Assembly: GCA_030612185.1 (NCBI GenBank)
Contig: JAUWOI010000088.1
Span: forward strand, 1 to 11,628
Origin: Anaerolineae bacterium
GTDB lineage: Bacteria; Chloroflexota; Anaerolineae; B4-G1
Length of the DNA: 11,628 nucleotides
Direction: 5' to 3'
The position numbers and the translations under genes are program-made. The number at the start of each line of letters is the position of its first letter. Within the stretch, counting starts at the first letter, position 1. The notes under the pieces are model-generated. The model had not been told where the DNA came from. It did not search any database and worked only from the letters and a program-made list of their open reading frames with translations. Of the stretch, positions 6,555-11,628 are shown one piece after another.

Positions 6555-8693
6555 TCAACCTCGCCAGCGATAGCCGTGCGCCAGCGCCGCCCGGAAGTCC
6601 GCTTTTACCCCCTCCTTGTTCCGGATCCACCAACGATCGTCGTGGGGATTTTGCGGCCAGTTGCCGACCTTCGGCCAGCGGTAGAGCAACAGGCAACGGA
6701 TCTGCTGGCAGTGCGGCGACTGGTTCCAGTGGTTGATCTCCGCGTAGGCTCGCTGCACCCAACCACTGTTGACGTCGGCCCAGGTGTCCACCTGGTCGGT
6801 CTCAGTGATAAAGACCGGCAAGTGTCGCCACCGGCGGGGAATCATGTCCATGTAGGTGCGATAGGCATAGAAGTGGTAGTACTGCCAGCGCAGGATGTTG
6901 CCTGGATCAGTCACGTTCCCGGTGTGATCCTCGCCAAAACACCGCTTGCTCTCAATACATTGCAGATCTGGGCCGTGGGTGTAGGTATGTAGGGCGATGC
7001 CATCGAGCGCGGTGATCTCGGCCAGCATAGTCAGGAACCAGGCACTGTTGTCACTGCCGGGGCCATAGTAGGGATCAACCACGCCGGGGCAGACGACGGC
7101 CCTCCCCTGCACCGCCTGGATCGCTGCGCGTGCCTGGTTGAAGCACTGGGCGTACAACTGCGGCGTGATCTCCTGCCCGCCCACGCCGTTCACGTTGCCC
7201 GGCCACTCGCGGGGGTTGTTCATCTCATTGCCAATGATCCACACGTGGCAGCCGTGCTGCTGGTCGGCGGGATCAATCGAGCGCTCGACCCACCGACCAC
7301 AGGCCTGGGCAAAGTTAGCGTACCGCTCCGCGCCCGGGACTGTGCCGCCACCGCCATAGCCGTTGTTCAGACGAGCAATCACCCCGAATCCAGCACGCGA
7401 CCACTCGTAGTAGGCCGCGCGGTTCCCCCTGGCGGAGACGGGATCGTCGCCGACCGCTTCGGTGAACAGCACCCACCCCGTCCTGCCACTGCCGGCGAAG
7501 ATGTTCCGGTCGTAGGGGTCGTGGATGCCGTAGATGTATGGACTCTCGCCGGGGATCATCTGCGCCACCGGTTGGCGTGGGTCGGGCTGCGTCTCGGCTT
7601 CGACGTACCAGGCGGCGACGTAACCCTCCTTGAGACTGGGCGTGCGGATGTGTAGCCACTGGTCATCAACCCCAACCTTGGTCGCCGCGACGGCGGGGTC
7701 CTCCAGCACAGTCAGCGGCGTGCCGCCGGCCACCGCCCAAATCAGTGTTTCGGGTGCAATGACGGGCGAGCGGCGCACCTTAAGCATCTCCAGCGGCCGG
7801 ACGATGGTGACGGGCTGCTGCGTTGGGCGCTCCTCCCTGACCGGCCGCTCCACGACCACGACTGTCCACTTGAAGGTGGCGATGGCATCCCACAGTTCGG
7901 TGCCCGGGTAGTCCGGATTGTCCGGGTCATTCCGGGCATGCTGCCAACTCCAGAAGCTGGCGGCAGGTAGGTTCAACTCACGCGCCTTTTGCAGGAACTG
8001 GCGGACCTCATCTGGCGTCGCCGTCCAGTTGGCCCAGCCCTCGCAGTAGGCGGCTCCAACCGGCACGTAGGTCAGGTGAGGCCATAGTTGGCGGTACTGA
8101 TCGTAGGAGGTCTGCAACTGCTCAGCAGCGTTGTGCGCCTGAAGCCAGTACACCTGCGGCATGGCGTAGTTGCAGCGGGACATGAACTCGTTCCATAACC
8201 TCTGCCACTCCTCTGTCCACTGGTAGGTGCGGGGAAAGCGATGCGAACAGGCGGCGATGGGGAAGTCCGGGCCCAACCGTTCCCGCAACCGTGTCATGTA
8301 GTTGCGGCAGTCCACCTCGTCGCCGTGCCAGGTCCACACCGGATTGCCCGTCTCCTCCAGGTCCACCGCAAAGCCGGTCAGCCCCAGCGCCTGCACGCGA
8401 TCGGCCGCAATGTCCGCCTCCTCGACCGCCATGCGCACTTCCGGGTTGTGCCGATCGCGGCCGTAGACGAACTGCCAGCCCCAGACGGTGAGGCCCGCCT
8501 GCTGAAGTGCCCGGATGGCGGCAACGGTTGGCCCTTCATACTGCGAGTCGATGGGAAAGCTCCGCGGACCGTCGGCGACCTTAACCTGGACGTGCGTGAT
8601 TCCTGCCGCGCGCGCGTGGGCGACTATCTGCTGGGCGTTGCCTCCGCCACAATGCTGAACCTGCCAGATAAACATACCTTTGCCCTTGAGCAT
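6555..8693 (-). CDS. Double TIM-barrel-like glycoside-hydrolase-type protein with central SH3-like domain
   Basis: A 712-residue protein with three visible regions. Residues 1-275 look like a (beta/alpha)8 barrel of the GH25/Rv2525c-like kind: [11 protein letters not shown] (32-42), [12 protein letters not shown] (67-78) and FAVDLEETG (108-116), where Asp111 and Glu113 could be an acidic catalytic pair. Residues about 296-367 resemble a bacterial SH3 domain ([23 protein letters not shown]). Residues about 385-712 resemble a clan GH-A barrel, with [12 protein letters not shown] (483-494; Glu490 as candidate acid/base) and VFITETDQV (627-635; Glu631 as candidate nucleophile). No signal peptide or membrane segment is visible. 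ATG at 8693 has GGAGG six bases upstream, so a longer form is unlikely. It heads the five-gene operon. A glycan target is inferred from fold and residues; the exact family and substrate are unknown. Confidence 0.72.
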   Translation of the reverse strand: MLKGKGMFIWQVQHCGGGNAQQIVAHARAAGITHVQVKVADGPRSFPIDSQYEGPTVAAIRALQQAGLTVWGWQFVYGRDRHNPEVRMAVEEADIAADRVQALGLTGFAVDLEETGNPVWTWHGDEVDCRNYMTRLRERLGPDFPIAACSHRFPRTYQWTEEWQRLWNEFMSRCNYAMPQVYWLQAHNAAEQLQTSYDQYRQLWPHLTYVPVGAAYCEGWANWTATPDEVRQFLQKARELNLPAASFWSWQHARNDPDNPDYPGTELWDAIATFKWTVVVVERPVREERPTQQPVTIVRPLEMLKVRRSPVIAPETLIWAVAGGTPLTVLEDPAVAATKVGVDDQWLHIRTPSLKEGYVAAWYVEAETQPDPRQPVAQMIPGESPYIYGIHDPYDRNIFAGSGRTGWVLFTEAVGDDPVSARGNRAAYYEWSRAGFGVIARLNNGYGGGGTVPGAERYANFAQACGRWVERSIDPADQQHGCHVWIIGNEMNNPREWPGNVNGVGGQEITPQLYAQCFNQARAAIQAVQGRAVVCPGVVDPYYGPGSDNSAWFLTMLAEITALDGIALHTYTHGPDLQCIESKRCFGEDHTGNVTDPGNILRWQYYHFYAYRTYMDMIPRRWRHLPVFITETDQVDTWADVNSGWVQRAYAEINHWNQSPHCQQIRCLLLYRWPKVGNWPQNPHDDRWWIRNKEGVKADFRAALAHGYRWRG

Positions 8694-8706
8694 GTCCTTC
8701 CTCCTT

Positions 8707-8746
8707 ATCCTAATCCACCAATTTACCAGTTTCCCAATCTACCAAT
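8707..8746. repeat. Five degenerate 8-bp tandem units in the operon leader
   Basis: Read on the minus strand, 8746 to 8707 divides exactly into ATTGGTAG, ATTGGGAA, ACTGGTAA, ATTGGTGG and ATTAGGAT, a consensus near ATTGGTRR. The array begins at the predicted transcript start and ends at the AAGGAGG ribosome binding site, so it makes up almost the whole 5' leader of the double-barrel gene. It is AT-richer than the surroundings and non-coding. Confidence 0.7.
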
Positions 8747-8748
8747 AC

Positions 8749-8776
8749 AGTATAGCACAACAGCCCTGGGGAGCAA
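8749..8776 (-). promoter_or_regulatory. Candidate extended -10 promoter of the five-gene operon
   Basis: On the minus strand TGC-TATACT (8757-8749) is an extended -10 element with one mismatch to TATAAT. A weak -35, TTGCTC (8776-8771), lies 16 bp upstream. Transcription would start around 8742, leaving a leader of about 50 nt before the ATG at 8693. The -35 half overlaps a small GGGGA/TCCCC hairpin (8768-8783) that might terminate the preceding SGNH gene. Confidence 0.5.
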
Positions 8777-8806
8777 AATCCCCGTTCGTGTGTTTCTCTA
8801 TGGTGG

Positions 8807-10462
8807 TCATCTCCCCCCGTTGGCGCGTCGAGCACGGGCGCGGCCCGACCTCCGGCGGTGGCCTGCCAGCAGAACGCCCAAGCATCCCAATGGCAACGCG
8901 ATCGCGGAGAAGGGACAGAGTCCGCCTTCTGGCTCCTCCTCCTCAACTGATCCCTCAACCGACTCCTCAACTGGTTCCTCACCTGGGGCAGCGGGCGCAG
9001 ACGTTGGCGTCGCGACAGGAATGGACAGTGGCGGCGCCGCGCCAGGAGAGATATGTAGATCATCCACCCAGAGAGTGCCTTCACTGCTGGTCTCATCCGC
9101 ACCCAGACTGAACCCGTAGCCCGTCACCCGCGTCGAGTCCAGTTCGGACAGGCCGCCCTCGTCGGCCCACTCCGCCCGCGCGAAACTCTCCCACGGGAAA
9201 CCGATCTGTCCCCATCCCAGGGCGCTCTCCGACGTGATCTCGAATTCCACCTCGAAGGGTGTCGGCTCGTCAGCGTCGCCGGAAAACAGCATCAGCGTGA
9301 CCCACTGGGGCGTCCCGTCAGAGCGGAGGAACAGGGAGATCCCTGCGCCGCCGCTCCAGTCCTGAGGCGACTCGAAGGGTCGCCCGCAGTCTATCCACCC
9401 GTCGGGCACGATGTTGTAGTGGATGCGCAGGGAAGTCGCCTCGCCGTGGGCCGTCCCGGTGTCCGGCCCACACTCGACGGTGGAACCCATCTCATCGGTG
9501 CCGGTCTCCCAGTGATCGGTAGTAGACTCGAAGTCATCAATCAGACTCGCCGTAGGCGGCGGCGTGACGGAAGAAGGGGAGCGGGTAGGGAGTTCCGGCG
9601 GTGGCGGAGGGATCGTGGGGAGCGGTTCTCCGGCACGGATACTACTGAAGGTCTGGTCAATGAACTCCACAAAGAGCGGACCGATGTCGCGGTTGGCCCG
9701 TTCGTTGGGATGTGCGTCGTACTCGTCAACCCGGTAGTCGGGCCGAAGGAAGTTGCCATCGTCCGCCAGGTAACCGAAGAAGTCGAAGACGAAGACATTG
9801 GGGTGGCCAGCCAGGTACTCGTCTGACTGCAGCCAGTTGGCGAAGGCGCGCGCCCGCACCGCCTCCTCGGGGTCGCTTTCGGCGGGCACCTGTGGCGGCT
9901 GGGTGACGATGACGAAGACCTTGTCCGGGTACTGGTCCATCCGGTCGCGGATGGAGAGATAGTAGGACTTGTACTCGTTCAACTGGTAGTCATCGGCGAC
10001 GTTGCTGACCGGGAAGCAAGACTTGAAGGCGATGACGTCGTACTGCATCAGGTAACTAAAGGTATTGTCCGGCGGGTCGTGCAGCGGTTGGGCGAAGATG
10101 GCGGCAAAGCCATCGGGGTCGGTGCTATCTCCAGGCACGTCGAAGTTGGTGCCGGTGTACGACCCGTCGGCCAACCGCAGCCCGTCGCCGTTGTAGCCGT
10201 GGTCGTAGAACTCATAGCCCAGGGCTGTGAGCCCTTCCCGCACGCCGCCCTGCTCGATGAGGTTCTGGCCGCAGGAGTGGTGGAGGAAGATGATGCGGGT
10301 GGCCTGGGCAGAGGCAGAGCGGCCTGCTGCCAGGAGAAGAACTAGCAGGAGGCAGAGGGAGCCGCACCGCCGTAAGCAAGCGGTGCTGGCGCGTTTCCCC
10401 AGCACCGGCGCTTCAGGCCGCCGGCGCGTCACACTGCAATGCGGATAAGTTGAGCGTTTCAT
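8807..10462 (-). CDS. Exported SGNH-hydrolase-like protein with carbohydrate-binding-like domain and C-terminal sorting-type tail
   Basis: A 551-residue protein. It has a signal peptide with an unusually long Arg-rich start (1-33), a hydrophobic core (about 35-46) and a likely cleavage site after SASA (residue 52). The mature start IIFLHHSCGQNL (57-68) and the later DAHPNERANRDIG (249-261) resemble the catalytic Ser and Asp-x-His blocks of SGNH/GDSL-like esterases (Ser63, Asp249, His251), though the classical GDS block is absent. A Pro/Thr/Ser linker (about 280-305) leads to a beta-sandwich-like domain (about 307-472) opening SLIDDFESTTDHW, similar to CBM11/CIA30-like modules. An acidic linker then precedes GGLCPFS (513-519), a hydrophobic segment (about 519-533) and an Arg-rich end. 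ATG at 10462 has GGAGGT about five bases upstream. It follows the truncated surface protein by 76 bp on the same strand. Secreted carbohydrate esterase is an inference; no substrate can be named. Confidence 0.7.
   Translation of the reverse strand: MKRSTYPHCSVTRRRPEAPVLGKRASTACLRRCGSLCLLLVLLLAAGRSASAQATRIIFLHHSCGQNLIEQGGVREGLTALGYEFYDHGYNGDGLRLADGSYTGTNFDVPGDSTDPDGFAAIFAQPLHDPPDNTFSYLMQYDVIAFKSCFPVSNVADDYQLNEYKSYYLSIRDRMDQYPDKVFVIVTQPPQVPAESDPEEAVRARAFANWLQSDEYLAGHPNVFVFDFFGYLADDGNFLRPDYRVDEYDAHPNERANRDIGPLFVEFIDQTFSSIRAGEPLPTIPPPPPELPTRSPSSVTPPPTASLIDDFESTTDHWETGTDEMGSTVECGPDTGTAHGEATSLRIHYNIVPDGWIDCGRPFESPQDWSGGAGISLFLRSDGTPQWVTLMLFSGDADEPTPFEVEFEITSESALGWGQIGFPWESFARAEWADEGGLSELDSTRVTGYGFSLGADETSSEGTLWVDDLHISPGAAPPLSIPVATPTSAPAAPGEEPVEESVEGSVEEEEPEGGLCPFSAIALPLGCLGVLLAGHRRRSGRARARRANGGR
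8942..8989. repeat. Four degenerate 12-bp tandem repeats in coding sequence
   Basis: On the plus strand CTCAACTGATCC, CTCAACCGACTC, CTCAACTGGTTC and CTCACCTGGGGC follow each other without spacers. On the minus strand they encode a four-residue repeat of the type (E/G)-(P/S)-V-E in the acidic linker before the C-terminal anchor of the SGNH-like protein. It probably expands and contracts in frame, varying linker length. Confidence 0.7.
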
Positions 10463-10538
10463 ATCATACCTCCCAAGTATGTGACAGCCAGCGCCGCCGC
10501 GAAGGTTCGGCTGAGTCTGTCGAGACCAGTGAGAATTC

Positions 10539-11628
10539 CTATCCTTCTACTCTCCAGACGTGCACCAGCGACTTGTCCTCGTCGGCCAGCGGCTCGAAGA
10601 CGTACAACAGCCCGCGCTCGCGGTCGAAAGCCGTCGCGCCGACGTGGTGCTTTTGCTGGCCGGATTCGACGTGGTACAGGTATTCGTCAATCTCCAATGT
10701 GGCGTAGGGCTGCGGCTCAGAGGATTCCATCTCTCCCCGGGCTACGGCGGCCAGATCGGCAGGATCGTAGAAGAGAATCTGTCCCACAAAGCCGGTGGAC
10801 CACCAGCCCCTCTCGGGACACTCAGGGGGGAAAGGAGGCTCGTCCGGCCACACGGTTCCGTCCGAACAGCCGTACCAGCACTCTCCCTGCCCCTTAGTGC
10901 CGACGAGGATGACGGCGGATTTATCGCCCGCGGTGAGCCATGCCCCGCCGTTCCACTCGTCGGAATCGTGATGGTTGTTCATTGCGGGCGAATTCTCTTC
11001 GTAGGCATCGCCGTACAGAAGCAGGGGAGTGGCGGAGAGGGTGGCACCCGACGCCAGCGGGTTGCCTTCATTCCACGGGCCGTAGGCAAACAGGGACGGG
11101 CCTTTCCCTCCCTGGCCACCATCTCTGAACCGGCCTGTAGCCAGGTACATTCCGGGCGTGTTGACGTCCGCCCAGACTCGTGGAATGGCGAAGATGTAGT
11201 CCGTCGTGACATAGTTCCAATAATCGCCGATGCGCCACGGGCCGGCCGGTTGCGGGTTCGATAGGTCCACACCGCACCAGCCGTGGGAGGGATTAGTTGC
11301 GCCCTCGTCCAGGTGCGGCGCCCAGCAGAAATAGAGCTTGCCCGTCGTCTGCTCGCCCTGGGGCGGCAAGTACGCCAGGCCTACGCGAGGCATCTCCATG
11401 TAGCCGAACAAATCCCCCCGGATGTCTTGGAACTCTTGCAGGGTCTCTGCCATATTCAGATCGTCCAAATTCTTGCCCGGAGAGTTGATCGGGACGGGGA
11501 TGCCGACCTCGGAGACGTATTGCGTCTGGTCGTGCCCGACGCCAAAGATGGAACCGGGGTAGCCATCGTCCGGTCCATCGGGGTCTCCGTCCGGGTAATA
11601 GGTCATGGCCGAAGCCCAATTGCTCCAC
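10539..11628 (-). CDS. Uncharacterised protein, 5'-truncated at the window edge
   Basis: The frame is open to the window edge; 362 codons are visible and the true start lies beyond base 11628. An ATG at 11606 is in frame but lacks a ribosome binding site and is preceded by coding-like sequence (WSNWASA), so it is probably internal. I do not recognise a family with confidence. Features (counting from that ATG): YYPDGDPDGPDDGYPGSIFG (3-22), a Trp/Cys-rich middle with NNHHDSDEWNGGAWL (210-224) and CWYGC (243-247), and an ending like a beta-propeller blade (DRERGLLYVFEPL, 328-340; VHVWRVEG, 348-355). Repeated short 'YLATGRF', 'AVILVGTKG' and 'ILFYDP' strands also suggest a propeller. By composition and by its neighbour it is probably extracytoplasmic, but the signal sequence is not in view. 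It may be co-transcribed with the SGNH-like gene 76 bp downstream. Confidence 0.6.
   Translation of the reverse strand, partial: WSNWASAMTYYPDGDPDGPDDGYPGSIFGVGHDQTQYVSEVGIPVPINSPGKNLDDLNMAETLQEFQDIRGDLFGYMEMPRVGLAYLPPQGEQTTGKLYFCWAPHLDEGATNPSHGWCGVDLSNPQPAGPWRIGDYWNYVTTDYIFAIPRVWADVNTPGMYLATGRFRDGGQGGKGPSLFAYGPWNEGNPLASGATLSATPLLLYGDAYEENSPAMNNHHDSDEWNGGAWLTAGDKSAVILVGTKGQGECWYGCSDGTVWPDEPPFPPECPERGWWSTGFVGQILFYDPADLAAVARGEMESSEPQPYATLEIDEYLYHVESGQQKHHVGATAFDRERGLLYVFEPLADEDKSLVHVWRVEG

Noticed and set aside
6532..6762. N-terminal extension of the RNase PH frame
   Set aside because: The extra 77 residues overlap the end of the preceding gene, look like a shadow frame, and the AGGAGG site plus the family N-terminus fix the start at 6531.
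8768..8783. GGGGA/TCCCC hairpin after the SGNH-like gene as a terminator
   Set aside because: Only a 5-bp stem, no T-tract, and it overlaps the candidate -35 element; too weak to list as a terminator.
8241..9119. 292-codon plus-strand frame crossing the end of two minus-strand genes and the gap between them
   Set aside because: It runs through the promoter, repeat leader and two conserved coding regions on the other strand and has no domain or convincing ribosome binding site.
10511..10529. Imperfect hairpin between the truncated gene and the SGNH-like gene
   Set aside because: Seven base pairs with a bulge and no T-run; it could as well be chance in GC-rich sequence.

Overview
The window looks like a chromosomal segment of a GC-rich bacterium, most likely a member of the Chloroflexota (Anaerolineae-like). 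This assignment is an inference from style: extracytoplasmic proteins carry Thr/Pro 'PTPTP' linkers, a zinc-ribbon/LysM membrane protein is present, genes have strong AGGAGG-type ribosome binding sites, and a degenerate 8-bp ATTGGTAG-like tandem repeat sits in a leader. No tRNA, rRNA, CRISPR array, transposase or phage gene is visible, and no gap between genes exceeds about 125 bp.

Layout. (1) 1-1798, plus strand: the 3' end of a small NfnA/SudB-type flavoprotein subunit with a [2Fe-2S] site, overlapping by 8 nt a complete GltA/NfnB-type subunit of 492 residues. Together they form an NfnAB-like NADPH/ferredoxin oxidoreductase pair. (2) 1799-1923: convergent intergenic region with a perfect 10-bp-stem hairpin that could end transcription from both sides. 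(3) 3140-1924, minus strand: a recognisable promoter (TTGTCA-16-TATCAT) driving a single membrane protein with a zinc ribbon, one membrane segment, two LysM domains and Thr/Pro linkers. (4) 8776-3201, minus strand: a probable five-gene operon, in transcription order a 712-residue protein with two TIM-barrel-like hydrolase modules around an SH3-like module, RNase PH (rph), a membrane-anchored protein of a metallopeptidase-like family whose HExxH motif has become HAYTH, a SanA/YdcF-type DUF218 protein, and an HD-superfamily hydrolase. Spacings are +23, -4, +2 and +21 nt. Its putative promoter has an extended -10 element, and the leader is made almost wholly of an 8-bp repeat. (5) 11628-8807, minus strand: two exported or surface proteins, a 5'-truncated protein of unknown function and an SGNH-hydrolase-like protein with a carbohydrate-binding-like domain and a C-terminal sorting-type tail.

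How they may work together. The first pair is central redox metabolism (NADPH balance with ferredoxin, or glutamate synthesis). The rest, except for RNase PH and the HD hydrolase, points to the cell envelope: glycan binding (LysM), glycan or ester hydrolysis (TIM barrels, SGNH), an envelope-linked DUF218 protein and a possibly catalytically dead peptidase-like protein. RNase PH, a tRNA 3'-end maturation enzyme, sits inside this envelope-flavoured operon. No clearly new system can be demonstrated from the sequence. The best leads are the modular double-barrel protein with its repeat-built leader, the HAYTH pseudo-peptidase and the C-terminal sorting-type tail.
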